Position numbers and translations under genes: made by a program
NCBI RefSeq assembly: GCF_000376885.1
Contig: NZ_AQXR01000011.1
Coordinates: 310,001 to 374,000 of the forward strand
Length of the DNA stretch: 64,000 nt
Direction: 5' to 3'
Source of the DNA: Alloscardovia criceti DSM 17774
Lineage (GTDB): Bacteria; Actinomycetota; Actinomycetes; Actinomycetales; Bifidobacteriaceae
In this document: positions 55,566 through 64,000 of the stretch, one piece after another
Numbering within the stretch: position 1 is the first letter of the stretch
Layout: each line of letters opens with the position of its first letter
Notes under the pieces: model-generated
What the model was told of the DNA's origin: nothing
Database searches by the model: none
Seen by the model: the letters and a program-made list of their open reading frames with translations, nothing else

Positions 55566-57515
55566 CTAGTTCTCCGAATTCGCTGTATTCAATGTCAATT
55601 CTCGTTGTGCACGAGCTATACACATAGATTGTAGTGTAGAAGGTCCTACAGCGCTAATGTGACGAGCGTGTGCGATGCAAAATGCCACAAACCACGAATC
55701 GGAAGACACCGTCAAATGCACCTTTTGGCCCTCGCCAAAGTCCTCGACACGCGCATCGGGAAGATTCAAAATAAAGGGCAAATTCTTCTCGGTAGTGACG
55801 AAAACCGTAGGCGTACCATTTTCGAAATTCCATTCGCGCAGCTCCGTGAGTGGCACATCCGGGATATTAATTTCGTGGTTCGGTTCCACGCTCTCTACCC
55901 TGCCAATGCGTGCCAAACGGAGCGTCTGCCATTGAGCAGATTCTGCATTATGAATCGGCGTATGACGCGGCAAATCCGCATCGTAGGCACGGGTGCTTGG
56001 ATGCTTGCGATCGCTATCGCTGACGCCAGACCACACAGCTGCGTAATACACGCCTTCATCGACATAAATCTGGGCAGGTGCTACGAGCTTGTGGCGGGTG
56101 CGGCCTGCACCGTCCGTGTAATCCATATCCAGCAAATTGCCACGCTGGATAGCATCGTTGACAACCTGATAGCTGGCTGGCTCTAATTCGTAACCCGTCA
56201 AGCTGAGCCAAGGCGTGTCCACAGGCGTAGACTTCTCCTCGAGGAGACGCTCGTAGAGTACCTCTGCGCTCTTGCGATAGCTTTGAGACATCAAAGGCGA
56301 ATGTGCCAAATAGCTTACGGATGCCGTCAAGAGGCTCATATATTGCGTGGATACGCCAGCTAGACGCTCCAAACCGAGCGAGTTCGTCGCGGAAACGATG
56401 CCTTCGGACTCTAAAAGTGACCAGTCGATGTCGAAGAACTGACTTCCAGCCAGCTCGCCGTCATCGGAAACCGTGGTCAGTGTGCCAATATCCTTGCGGA
56501 TGATCTGCACGTTCTTCTTTTCCTCTTCTGGTGTCTTTGGTACGGCGATAAAGCGCTCCGCAAGCTCGCTGAGCAGGTATTCTTCGCCCAAGTGTGCAGA
56601 AAGGAAGAGCATAAGGCGCAAACGGCGATCCACTTCGGAACCTGTTTGGAAGGATGCCGACTTGCGATCGGATTTCTCTTCAGCACCCTCACCTTCACGC
56701 TCCGCTTCAATCTGCTTCTTTAGCTCGGAAACGGCCTGTAGCTTGGAGTCATCGGCTGGTTCTACAGTGGCCTCTTCAAAGGCGGCTGCAGCATTTAAAC
56801 GACGTACAAAAGCATCAACAGCCTCGTGTGGGCTGATAATCGTGGCGCCTGGGTGTTCCAAGACATAGGAAGCGAGATCATCCGAATCCGTGTACGCGAC
56901 ATTGATGCTTTCGCCATCCACCATGACGGTTGCCGTAAAACGACGCGAGTCCACCACACGCATCAGATTCTCTGGAATAGACTGTGTGCCAAGTCCAGGC
57001 GCAATGGAATCTAGCCCTAAGCCAGGTGTCGGTGTTTGCGCTACATGTGGCTGCGAGCGTGACGTCTTGTGAGCGCGCTTGTCCTCCGTTTTGGATTCCG
57101 CCGGTTTTGCGGACATAGCTAAGGAGCGTGCGAGATAATTGGCCGCAGCGAGAATAGGGAGCTCATCGGCTTCAAAATGCATACGCGTGCGTGGCTCATC
57201 GCCTAATTGCAAGCGATAAGATGCGAAATCTTGACCTTCAGATTTCGAGGAGTATTCAGGTTGGCGTGACTCAATGGCAATGCCCATAGCGGTGAGCTTT
57301 GCACGGTCACGTTGGAACTGTTTAGCAAATGCTGCCTTTGCTGCTTGATCTGCCAATTCGCCATATGAATCAGCGTATGCCTTAACACGTTGAGCAATTT
57401 GACGTGAAGTAAGCCATTGTGGGAAAGCGGAGGAAAGCACCGCTAAAACATCTAATTCATGCTTTCCCCACTTGTCCGAAAAACGTCGCCTGCCGTGAGA
57501 AGATCCTTCTGCCAT
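55566..57515 (-). CDS. pafBC: PafB-PafC-like WYL-domain transcriptional regulator (fused)
   Basis: A 649-residue protein with two tandem halves. Each has a winged helix followed by a WYL-type region: first near residues 15-100 (LDVLAVLSSAFPQWLTSRQI) with GESINVAYTDSDDLASYVLEH; then SEVDRRLRLMLFLSAHLGEEYLLSELAER, with the second WYL region NLLDMDYTDGAGRTRHKLVAP and VYYAAVWSG. This matches PafB and PafC, which are separate in mycobacteria and fused in some actinobacteria. PafBC activates the LexA-independent DNA-damage response; WYL domains sense single-stranded DNA. The ATG follows GAGGAC closely. No proteasome genes are seen in the window. Confidence 0.82.
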   Translation of the reverse strand: MAEGSSHGRRRFSDKWGKHELDVLAVLSSAFPQWLTSRQIAQRVKAYADSYGELADQAAKAAFAKQFQRDRAKLTAMGIAIESRQPEYSSKSEGQDFASYRLQLGDEPRTRMHFEADELPILAAANYLARSLAMSAKPAESKTEDKRAHKTSRSQPHVAQTPTPGLGLDSIAPGLGTQSIPENLMRVVDSRRFTATVMVDGESINVAYTDSDDLASYVLEHPGATIISPHEAVDAFVRRLNAAAAFEEATVEPADDSKLQAVSELKKQIEAEREGEGAEEKSDRKSASFQTGSEVDRRLRLMLFLSAHLGEEYLLSELAERFIAVPKTPEEEKKNVQIIRKDIGTLTTVSDDGELAGSQFFDIDWSLLESEGIVSATNSLGLERLAGVSTQYMSLLTASVSYLAHSPLMSQSYRKSAEVLYERLLEEKSTPVDTPWLSLTGYELEPASYQVVNDAIQRGNLLDMDYTDGAGRTRHKLVAPAQIYVDEGVYYAAVWSGVSDSDRKHPSTRAYDADLPRHTPIHNAESAQWQTLRLARIGRVESVEPNHEINIPDVPLTELREWNFENGTPTVFVTTEKNLPFILNLPDARVEDFGEGQKVHLTVSSDSWFVAFCIAHARHISAVGPSTLQSMCIARAQRELTLNTANSEN

Positions 57516-57822
57516 CAGTCCTCGCGATAATGTAAATTATTAAATAACTACGTCTATTATAGAGTATAAATTTTTAAAATGCACCTTTGCTGGACATTTT
57601 GGCAATCTGCGAAATTTCCGCAAGGGCATGAAAAATCTAGTCTTTCTTACAATCCAGTACCCCATCTGTTTATTCGAAATATTCGTATAATGTGTTCTTC
57701 ATCACATTGCTCTTTCCGGGATACATATACAGCATATCAATTTTTGAACTCTGACATTCCCCACAATTGTACGGGCATTGTACGCAGGAGCATTGTGTAT
57801 GTGGTACACAATAGCGGTTTCC
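57516..57822. other. AT-rich intergenic stretch without a recognised gene
   Basis: The 371-base gap between pafBC and cmk-der. It is clearly richer in A and T than its surroundings. It holds a likely minus-strand promoter for pafBC near 57550-57580, a -10-like TATAAT at 57685-57690 on the plus strand and an inverted repeat (ATTGTGTA at 57793-57800, TACACAAT at 57805-57812). Three ATTGTAC/ATTGTGT repeats lie in 57763-57800. No convincing protein or known RNA was recognised. Confidence 0.4.
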
Positions 57823-57861
57823 AAAAAGCTGTGTGACTGCCCAAATTCGAACAGTCACACA
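57823..57861 (-). terminator. Terminator of cmk-der
   Basis: On the minus strand a 10-bp perfect stem (57852-57861 with 57830-57839) with a 12-base loop is followed by GC and five T. It lies 26 bases after the der stop. Confidence 0.85.
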
Positions 57862-57886
57862 ACAGGCTATAGGTGAAAATACGCAG

Positions 57887-60046
57887 TTACTTGCGCTTCT
57901 TCTTTTCACGCACATTGACGGAAATTTGGATAGGTGTACCTTCAAATCCAAATTCATCGCGCAATGAGTGCTCAATAAAGCGGCGGTAACTGTGGTCCAA
58001 GAAGCCCGTGGTAAAAATCACGAAACGCGGAGGCCGCGTGGATGCCTGCGTGGCGAACAAAATACGCGGCTGCTTTCCACCACGCAATGGATGCGGATGC
58101 GCTGCCTGAATCTGTCCGAGGAAGGAATTCAGACGGCCTGTAGACACGCGCTTATCCCAATTCTCCAAAGCCGTATCCATGGCGAGCTTCAAGCGATTTG
58201 TGTGCCAGCCGGTCAAAGCAGACAAATTGACACGCTGCGCCCAGGTGACACGGTTGAACTCCGTTTCCCAAAGGCGTTCGATACGCTGACGACCAAACTC
58301 GTCCAACAAATCCCACTTATTGAAGACCAAAACCACAGCGCGACCAGCGTCAACCGCTTGGCTCATCACCTTCAAATCTTGATCCGAAATAGGCTGGGAA
58401 ACATCGAAAAGCACAAGTGCTAATTCGGCGCGCTCCAAGGCTGCTTGAGTGCGCAAACTGGAGTAGTAATCAGCGCCGCTCTGCTTGTGCAAACGCCGCT
58501 TAATACCTGCAGTATCGATAAAGAGCCAGTCTTCCCCACCGACGTTGACCACCTCATCCACCGGGTCACGCGTGGTGCCTGCGATGTCGCTGACGACGGC
58601 ACGGTTCTCACCAGACAGCTGGTTGAGTAGCGAGGATTTTCCCACGTTTGGGCGGCCTACAAGGGCTACACGGCGCAAGTGGCTCGGTGTGAGGAATCCC
58701 GAAGTCTTTTCAGCATGTGCCAGCTTATCCAGCGCCACATCCAGCAAATCGCCCACACCACGGCCATGCATAGCCGAGATAGCATAAGGTTCGCCTAAGC
58801 CAAGATTCCAGAATTCCGCCGCCTGATACTCAGACATCTGCGTATCCAGCTTGTTCACAGCTACGGTGACCGGCTTTCCAGACGCGCGCAGCATGGAGAC
58901 GATGCGCTCATCACTGGCAGTGAGGCCCACAACGCCATCGACGACGAGGACGACGGCATCGGCCAGCTGAACGGCGATTTGTGCTTGTGAAGCAATCGCA
59001 GAGTCAATGCCCTCGACGTCTGCTTCCCAGCCGCCCGTATCTACGAGCTGAAAACGTGTGCCGGCCCATTCTGCTTCGTAGCTGACGCGGTCACGGGTAA
59101 CGCCTGGCGTGTCTTCGACAATGGCTGCACGACGGCCAAGGATGCGGTTCACCAAGGTAGATTTTCCGACATTCGGACGCCCCACAATTGCGAGCACGCC
59201 CACGCCCTTATCTGCTTCAGCTTCATCCTCAAAGTCCGATAAATCTGCGCCACTCAGGTACTCTTCATCGCCCTCTTCCAACTCGTATTCGCTGAGCTGA
59301 TCCGCATAGTTGTTGAAGAGCTGCTCATCGATGGCGGTATCCACCATATCGATGAGAATTTGTAGAGTTTGTTCGAAACTCAGATCAGAATTATCCAGAG
59401 TCGTCACGCCTTCGCTGGCCTCCATGAAGGAGGTCACCTTCGCGTCTTTTGCATCGCGTGCGGCTACGTCATCTGTGCCTGTTTCCGTCTGAGCTTGCGT
59501 ATTTTGAGCATTTTGCGCATTGCGACGTGCCTGTCGTACCTCTTCGCGCGCGGTCAGCAGCACACGCACCTCGGCATCGGGGGCGACAACGGTCGTTATA
59601 TCGCGGCCTTCGACCACAATGCCCGCACCGTTTGAAAATCCCTGAGGATTTTGCTCGCCCTCGATATAGGCGCGCTGAGCGGCTATAAGCAAACGACGAA
59701 TCGGAATAATCGAAGAAATGGTAGACACGTGAGATGCCACTTCGGTGGAACGAATATCCTCACTCAGATCCTGATCATCACTGAAAACGCCGGGATTTTC
59801 AGGGTCGAGTGAAATATCGAAATGATAATCCGTAAAGAATGATGCAACCAACTCTGTCAGACGTGCTTCCGTGTGCTCATCAACCTGATCGTAGTCCAAA
59901 CTTTCGCCGTTGTGTAAGCACCACCATGCGGCGGCGCGATACATGGCACCCGTATCCAGATAGGCGTAGCCAAAATGCTGCGCCAGGGCGCGAGAAGTGC
60001 TGGATTTGCCTACGCCTGAAGGACCATCAATTGCAACTGTAATCAT
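57887..60046 (-). CDS. cmk-der: Fused cytidylate kinase and ribosome assembly GTPase Der
   Basis: A 719-residue fusion. Residues 1-230 are cytidylate kinase ([43 protein letters not shown]), which phosphorylates CMP and dCMP. An acidic linker of about 55 residues follows ([16 protein letters not shown]). Residues 285-719 are Der/EngA, a 50S assembly factor with two G domains: [32 protein letters not shown] and VNKLD; then [32 protein letters not shown] and FNKWD; and a C-terminal KH-like domain. The linker between P-loop arms also carries an Ala/Asn/Gln-rich insert near 180-205. The ATG overlaps the stop of the preceding pseudouridine synthase (ATGA). Confidence 0.95.
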   Translation of the reverse strand: MITVAIDGPSGVGKSSTSRALAQHFGYAYLDTGAMYRAAAWWCLHNGESLDYDQVDEHTEARLTELVASFFTDYHFDISLDPENPGVFSDDQDLSEDIRSTEVASHVSTISSIIPIRRLLIAAQRAYIEGEQNPQGFSNGAGIVVEGRDITTVVAPDAEVRVLLTAREEVRQARRNAQNAQNTQAQTETGTDDVAARDAKDAKVTSFMEASEGVTTLDNSDLSFEQTLQILIDMVDTAIDEQLFNNYADQLSEYELEEGDEEYLSGADLSDFEDEAEADKGVGVLAIVGRPNVGKSTLVNRILGRRAAIVEDTPGVTRDRVSYEAEWAGTRFQLVDTGGWEADVEGIDSAIASQAQIAVQLADAVVLVVDGVVGLTASDERIVSMLRASGKPVTVAVNKLDTQMSEYQAAEFWNLGLGEPYAISAMHGRGVGDLLDVALDKLAHAEKTSGFLTPSHLRRVALVGRPNVGKSSLLNQLSGENRAVVSDIAGTTRDPVDEVVNVGGEDWLFIDTAGIKRRLHKQSGADYYSSLRTQAALERAELALVLFDVSQPISDQDLKVMSQAVDAGRAVVLVFNKWDLLDEFGRQRIERLWETEFNRVTWAQRVNLSALTGWHTNRLKLAMDTALENWDKRVSTGRLNSFLGQIQAAHPHPLRGGKQPRILFATQASTRPPRFVIFTTGFLDHSYRRFIEHSLRDEFGFEGTPIQISVNVREKKKRK

Positions 60047-60816
60047 AGACCAACCGCCTTTGCAAGAGAATCTACCTCAGCTTTGGACAGGATACGGTAC
60101 GATCCTGGCTTGACTTCACCGAGCTTAATAGGTCCAATCTGTGTACGAATCAAGCGCACAACGGGGAAACCAATCGAGCCGAAGATACGGCGCACAATGC
60201 GGTTACGACCGGAGTGCAAGACGACGCGTAGCATCGAGAACTCACGCGACTGGTCCAAGATGGTGCACTGGTCGAGCTTAATCCAGCCGTCATCCAACTG
60301 CACACCGGTACGCACCAGTCGGCGCGCAACATTTCCGCCGATATGCCCCTCAACAGTTACGATATAGGTTTTTGCTACCTCGTACTTCGGATGCATGACG
60401 TGCTGCGAAAGCTCTCCATCATCTGTCATAAGAATCAAACCTTCGGAATCGTAATCCAAACGTCCCATATGGAAGACACGTTCATAACCGTCGCCGATGA
60501 TATCGCGTAGCGTCCAGCGGCCCTTCTTGTCATCCATGGCGGACAAGACCTTCTTAGGCTTGTTCAGCGCTAAAGTAATGTGTTTATTGGATAGACGAAT
60601 TCGCGATCCATCCACGCGAATTTCTTGCTTTGCAGGGTCGACGCGTGTTCCCAGTTCTGTGACGAGTTCACCATCGACTTCAACACGTCCGTCTGTAATC
60701 ATAGTTTCGCACTTGCGACGTGATCCAAAGCCAGCTTGCGCCAAGACTTTTTGAAGACGGATTCCAGAATTATCAAGATCATGTGCTTTTTTCGCACGAG
60801 AATATGGATGTGGCAT
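60043..60816 (-). CDS. rluB: rRNA pseudouridine synthase (RsuA/RluB family)
   Basis: Isomerises uridine in rRNA. The 257-residue protein has an N-terminal S4 RNA-binding domain ([27 protein letters not shown]) and the RsuA/RluB catalytic domain with [19 protein letters not shown] (catalytic Asp) and [19 protein letters not shown]. RluB (23S U2605) fits the usual cmk-der context; RsuA cannot be ruled out. Start after GGGAG. It leads a two-gene unit with cmk-der through a four-base overlap. The scpA/scpB genes that often precede it are not here. Confidence 0.9.
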   Translation of the reverse strand: MPHPYSRAKKAHDLDNSGIRLQKVLAQAGFGSRRKCETMITDGRVEVDGELVTELGTRVDPAKQEIRVDGSRIRLSNKHITLALNKPKKVLSAMDDKKGRWTLRDIIGDGYERVFHMGRLDYDSEGLILMTDDGELSQHVMHPKYEVAKTYIVTVEGHIGGNVARRLVRTGVQLDDGWIKLDQCTILDQSREFSMLRVVLHSGRNRIVRRIFGSIGFPVVRLIRTQIGPIKLGEVKPGSYRILSKAEVDSLAKAVGL

Positions 60817-60917
60817 CGTTCTCCCAACGTGGCCGAATAATTAAAATTTGAAATATCTCTATAAGTATAGGTGGAGCCCTTGATACTATAGCAACGTTCA
60901 CTATAAGCGAGGTATAT

Positions 60918-61925
60918 ATGACAGATAATTTAGTGTACACGTCAGAATCCACGAAGGATTTTCAGACGGTAAGTCCCAATCGTCTCGTACGAGTGGCTGC
61001 AGAATTCGCAGGTACTCTCCTGATTGTTTTCGCGATTTATGCGATGAGTACTTGGGCCGCAATTATTAATTCCAGTTCTGTAATTGCTCTTGTGGGAATC
61101 GGTACGGCTGCAGCGTATGCCGCTGCCAGCATGTCCTTCGGTCGCGCATCGGGTGGCCATTTCAATCCTGCCGTCACTTTTGCAGGTATTTTGGCAGGTT
61201 TCACGCAGTGGCTGGATGGTGTGCTATACATTGTCGCCCAGGTTTTGGGCGCGCTCGCTGCTGCGGGCTTGTGGTTCTTGCTGACCCCAACCTCTTCTGC
61301 CTTGTCCATGACCACCTGGCTGGGTTTGGTGACGAACGGATTTGGTTCCAACTCCCCTTCCGCTACACTGATGGGCTCTTCTTCTGGTATTAGCTTTGGT
61401 ATTAAGGCCACCATTGCGGTGGAATTGCTGTTCACCGTTCTTGTCATTAGCGCATTCTTTGCTACCTCACGCGCTCAAGGTGCCGTGCGTAAGAATCATG
61501 CGCTGGCTGTGGGCGCTGCTTATGGTGTGGGTGCCATGTCTAGTTTCATCATCGATGGTGCTGGTATGAATCCTGCACGTTCTACGGGTATTGCCGTTAT
61601 CGGTGCAACTCAGGGCATGACCACCAACCCATTGTCTCAGTTGTGGGTATTCTGGGTCGTTCCTTTGGTTGCTGCTGCAGCCGTATCCTTTGGCTTCATT
61701 ATCCGTGACTCTGTACGTGCTCAGCGTGCAGAAACAGAGGCTGCTGTGGCTGCATTACGCGCAGAAAAGCAGCTGGAGGATGCTCAAGAAGATTCGGCAA
61801 ATGCACAAGATACAGTGGAAGAATCCGAAACCGATGAAAAGTCTGCAGAAGTTCCAGAAATCGTCATCGAATCTGAAACGACGCAGTCGGAGGACACGGA
61901 ATCTGACCAGACTGATGAGAAGTAA
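60918..61925 (+). CDS. Aquaporin (MIP family) with acidic C-terminal tail
   Basis: A 335-residue MIP channel with six membrane segments and the two NPA boxes: GGHFNPAVTFAG and GAGMNPARSTG, the Arg after the second being the selectivity-filter residue. The C-terminal 70 residues, after the last segment, are cytoplasmic and very acidic (EEVSNAQD-type ESETDEKSAE), not usual for AqpZ (about 230 residues). It could pass water or glycerol; the filter cannot be read with certainty. It is divergent from rluB. A -35-like TTGATA (60880-60885) and TATAAG (60902-60907) lie upstream, close to the start. Confidence 0.88.
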   Translation: MTDNLVYTSESTKDFQTVSPNRLVRVAAEFAGTLLIVFAIYAMSTWAAIINSSSVIALVGIGTAAAYAAASMSFGRASGGHFNPAVTFAGILAGFTQWLDGVLYIVAQVLGALAAAGLWFLLTPTSSALSMTTWLGLVTNGFGSNSPSATLMGSSSGISFGIKATIAVELLFTVLVISAFFATSRAQGAVRKNHALAVGAAYGVGAMSSFIIDGAGMNPARSTGIAVIGATQGMTTNPLSQLWVFWVVPLVAAAAVSFGFIIRDSVRAQRAETEAAVAALRAEKQLEDAQEDSANAQDTVEESETDEKSAEVPEIVIESETTQSEDTESDQTDEK

Positions 61926-61949
61926 CGCGTACTGAAAACATAATATTTC

Positions 61950-61986
61950 AGTTGTGCCCTGGGCTTGAAAGGCTCAGGGCACAACT
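61950..61986. terminator. Bidirectional terminator between aquaporin and DUF3017 genes
   Basis: A 12-bp perfect stem (61950-61961 with 61975-61986) and 13-base loop between two convergent genes. Neither side has a long T run (CTCTATT on plus, GAAATATT on minus). Confidence 0.7.
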
Positions 61987-62014
61987 CTATTGAGCAGATG
62001 AAATATGGACGCGG

Positions 62015-62284
62015 TTACAACATTTCAATGCTGATATATGTGATGACCAGTCCAATCGCTAATGAAAAACTGATAAAGGAATCAAAGACAATACCGCGCA
62101 CCTTCCATGGTGCCTTGTCTTTGAGCCATACGCGACAAATACCCATAACCAGTGAAAAGGCCGCAATAATATAGGTGGCCACGTTGACAAGCCCAAACCA
62201 TGCAAAGATGAGGCTGACGAGGATAACAGCAACCGTAACTAAACTCTGCCACATGGGCTCAATATGGTGTGGAATATTAGACAT
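62015..62284 (-). CDS. DUF3017-like small membrane protein
   Basis: An 89-residue protein with three hydrophobic segments (VTVAVILVSLIFAWFGLVNV, YIIAAFSLVMGICRVWLKD, SFISFSLAIGLVITYISIEML). It matches the pattern of actinobacterial DUF3017 proteins, which often sit beside purH or folD. ATG follows GGGGAG. Function unknown. It lies 153 bases after purH on the same strand, with two hairpins between. Confidence 0.65.
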   Translation of the reverse strand: MSNIPHHIEPMWQSLVTVAVILVSLIFAWFGLVNVATYIIAAFSLVMGICRVWLKDKAPWKVRGIVFDSFISFSLAIGLVITYISIEML

Positions 62285-62347
62285 CGCTCCCCAACCTACA
62301 TATTAATGAAAAAATCTTTAAACTGTGCATTTCTGCGATAAATGATG

Positions 62348-62381
62348 ATTGGTTCAGCAAGCATATACTTACTGAACCAAT
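62348..62381 (-). repeat. Hairpin between purH and the DUF3017 gene
   Basis: ATTGGTTCAG (62348-62357) and its exact complement (62372-62381) form a 10-bp stem, extended inward by AAG/CTT. No T run follows on either strand. It may be a processing or stability element. Confidence 0.45.
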
Positions 62382-62395
62382 GGACAACATGGAGT

Positions 62396-62426
62396 ATTCT
62401 CATATTACCCGGGAGGGTATGAGAAT
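62396..62426 (-). terminator. Possible terminator after purH
   Basis: ATTCTCAT (62396-62403) pairs with ATGAGAAT (62419-62426); an inner ACCC-GGGA-GGGT stem adds four pairs. It lies 11 bases after the purH stop on the minus strand. No T run follows, so termination may be weak. Confidence 0.4.
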
Positions 62427-62437
62427 GGCTGCGGATT

Positions 62438-64000
62438 TTAGTGGAAGAAGTGACGTGTGCCGGTGACATACATGGTGATACCAGCTGCCTTTGCTGCCTC
62501 GAATACTTCCTCATCACGGATAGAACCGCCCGGATGTACGATGGCCTTCACACCTGCATCCGTGAGAATCTTCATGCCATCTGCAAATGGGAAGAATGCA
62601 TCAGAAGCAGCGACGGCTCCCTGGGTGCGGTTTTGACCATCGGCCAGCGTATTGGCACGATCCACAGCCAAGTGTGAAGAATCCACACGGTTGACTTGAC
62701 CCATACCGATGCCAACCGTTGCTCCATCGTGTGCGATGAGGATGGCATTGGATTTAACGGAACGCACAGCCTTCCACGCAAATTCAAGATCTTTCAAAGT
62801 CGCTTCGTCTGCTGCTTCACCTGCGACCAGCGTCCAATTCTGAACGTCATCGCCTTCAGACTGGAACACATCCATATCTTGGACGAGCAAGCCACCGTCA
62901 ATTTGACGGATTTGAGGGTGTGCTACTGGTGCGACTGGAACCTTGAGGATGCGCAGATTCTTCTTGGTCTGCAGGATTTCCAAAGCCTCTGCCTCATAAT
63001 CTGGAGCGACGATAACCTCTGTGAAAATAGGCTTCACATTGCGTGCCATATCTGCAGAAACGGTGGTATTTGCGGCAATCACACCGCCATATGCACTCAT
63101 TGGATCGCAGGCATGAGCCTTCTCGTGAGCCTGTGCAACGGTTGTGCCGATGGCCAAACCACAAGGATTGGAATGCTTGACTACGGCTACGGCAATCTGA
63201 TCAGGGAAATCCCATACACTACGCCATGCGGAGTCCGCATCGACATAGTTGTTGTAACTCATAGGCTTACCGCCCAGTTGTTCGGCATGTGCGAAGTCGC
63301 CGGAGGTAAGTGGATCGACATACAGGCTGGCCTGCTGGTGAGAATTCTCACCGTAGCGCAAGACGTCTTTCTTATCCCATGTGCGGGTGTAGGTAGCAAA
63401 GCTTGGCTCGCCCTCCAAGCTCTCTGGCTTGGTCCAGTGCTGGGATGCCCATTCGATAATCGTGGCATCATAAGCGGAGGTGTGTGCAAAGGCCTTTGCA
63501 GCCAAATAACGGCGCTCTGGAAGTGTGAAGCCTTCGCCAGTGCTGACGCGTTCTGCAAGAATCGCGTAATCAGCAGGATCGGTGATGATGGCCACGGTTG
63601 CAGCATTCTTTGCCGCTGCGCGTACCATGGATGGGCCACCGATATCGATTTTTTCGATAATATCTGCCTCTTCTGCCCCACTGCGTACGGTATCCGCGAA
63701 TGGATAGAGGTTTACAATGACAGCGTCAAAAGGCTCTACGCCCAGCTCTTCCAGCTGAGCCTTGTGCTCTGGATTGGTCATATCCGCCAGAATGCCCGCA
63801 TGAATGCGAGGATGAAGCGTTTTTACGCGACCATCGAGGCACTCTGGGAATCCTGTCACCTGTTCTGCAGGTGTGACATCCACACCGAATTGAGCAAGAG
63901 CCTGAGCGGTAGAACCGGTTGAAACAACCTTTGTGCCCGCTTTTACAAAGGCTTGTGCAAGAATTTCAAGCCCTTCCTTGTGATAAACCGATACAAGTGC
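62438..64000 (-). CDS. purH: Bifunctional AICAR transformylase / IMP cyclohydrolase; start beyond the window
   Basis: Catalyses the last two steps of IMP synthesis. The frame is open from 64000 and starts [18 protein letters not shown], so only about 10-20 N-terminal residues are missing. The MGS-like cyclohydrolase domain has STGSTAQAL and [15 protein letters not shown], and [15 protein letters not shown]. The transformylase domain has [23 protein letters not shown] with the catalytic His, SAYGGVIA and the C-terminal FPFADG and [10 protein letters not shown]. The ATG nearest to the edge (63883) is internal and not the true start. Confidence 0.96.
   Translation of the reverse strand, partial: ALVSVYHKEGLEILAQAFVKAGTKVVSTGSTAQALAQFGVDVTPAEQVTGFPECLDGRVKTLHPRIHAGILADMTNPEHKAQLEELGVEPFDAVIVNLYPFADTVRSGAEEADIIEKIDIGGPSMVRAAAKNAATVAIITDPADYAILAERVSTGEGFTLPERRYLAAKAFAHTSAYDATIIEWASQHWTKPESLEGEPSFATYTRTWDKKDVLRYGENSHQQASLYVDPLTSGDFAHAEQLGGKPMSYNNYVDADSAWRSVWDFPDQIAVAVVKHSNPCGLAIGTTVAQAHEKAHACDPMSAYGGVIAANTTVSADMARNVKPIFTEVIVAPDYEAEALEILQTKKNLRILKVPVAPVAHPQIRQIDGGLLVQDMDVFQSEGDDVQNWTLVAGEAADEATLKDLEFAWKAVRSVKSNAILIAHDGATVGIGMGQVNRVDSSHLAVDRANTLADGQNRTQGAVAASDAFFPFADGMKILTDAGVKAIVHPGGSIRDEEVFEAAKAAGITMYVTGTRHFFH

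Noticed and set aside
57579-57836. 85-codon plus-strand frame in the pafBC to der gap
   Set aside because: No ribosome site, AT-driven composition and no family resemblance.
57670-57975. Cysteine-rich 101-codon minus-strand frame in the gap after der
   Set aside because: It begins inside der and crosses the der terminator stem, and it has no ribosome site. The Cys clusters look accidental.
62696-63922. Open frame of 408 codons opposite purH
   Set aside because: The composition (many Cys, Trp and His) is typical of an antisense shadow, and purH is fully supported by its motifs.
1-64000. CRISPR arrays, insertion sequences, prophage or attachment sites
   Set aside because: No regularly spaced repeats, transposase, integrase or phage structural genes were seen. 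Gene order is that of a core actinobacterial chromosome.

Overview
The window is a stretch of chromosome from a Gram-positive actinobacterium, most likely of the family Bifidobacteriaceae. The actinobacterial markers are RbpA, SepH, DUF4193, GuaB3, a GarA-like FHA protein, the pgsA / DUF881 / small-basic / DUF881 / FHA / MerR cluster, tandem clpP1-clpP2, a PafB-PafC fusion and a cmk-der fusion. A strongly expressed-looking pyruvate formate-lyase and the compact fermentative gene set point to bifidobacteria. Moderate base composition (not the high GC of many actinobacteria) would suit Alloscardovia or a low-GC Bifidobacterium, but the species cannot be fixed from the sequence alone. Almost all of the window is core genome: no transposase, integrase, phage gene, CRISPR array or rRNA operon was seen.

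Layout. 1-8.5 kb: N-terminal part of a type II topoisomerase A subunit (minus), an alkaline-phosphatase-like phosphodiesterase, sepH (minus), a DUF4193 zinc-ribbon protein coupled to dut, the (p)ppGpp enzyme rel, and a DUF349 protein (minus). 8.6-25.9 kb: hisS and aspS, an SKI2-like helicase with DUF3516, rarA overlapping nadE, pflB-pflA, RNase D, trigger factor and a ClC channel. 26-29.6 kb: clpP1-clpP2-clpX, a nitroreductase and tRNA-Asn. 29.7-36.4 kb is the most accessory-looking part: a degenerate M23 lipoprotein, an orphan sugar-binding-like lipoprotein (minus), guaB3, an Rv3235-like protein, an acyl-CoA ligase and peptide deformylase.

36.7-42.5 kb is the conserved rpsB-tsf-pyrH-frr-cdsA-rlmN block. 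42.5-47.1 kb carries histidine genes in two pairs (hisF-hisI and hisE-hisG) around lgt and rpe. 47.1-51.2 kb is the actinobacterial envelope/signalling cluster that corresponds to Rv1822-Rv1828 of Mycobacterium tuberculosis. 51.4-60.8 kb is a long minus-strand block: HAD phosphatase, rbpA, a HelY-like helicase, a small membrane protein, pafBC, cmk-der and a pseudouridine synthase. 60.9-64 kb: an aquaporin, a DUF3017 membrane protein and purH, which runs off the window.

No large new system is evident. The better leads are regulatory or family-level: a CRP-type palindrome before pflB, a ClgR-like box before clpP1, a terminator-like hairpin in the clpX leader, a structured rpsB leader, a possible 33-codon ORF before pyrH, apparently leaderless starts for guaB3 and the acyl-CoA ligase, a GarA homologue in an organism expected to lack the usual GarA targets, and the little-understood DUF881/small-basic membrane cassette.
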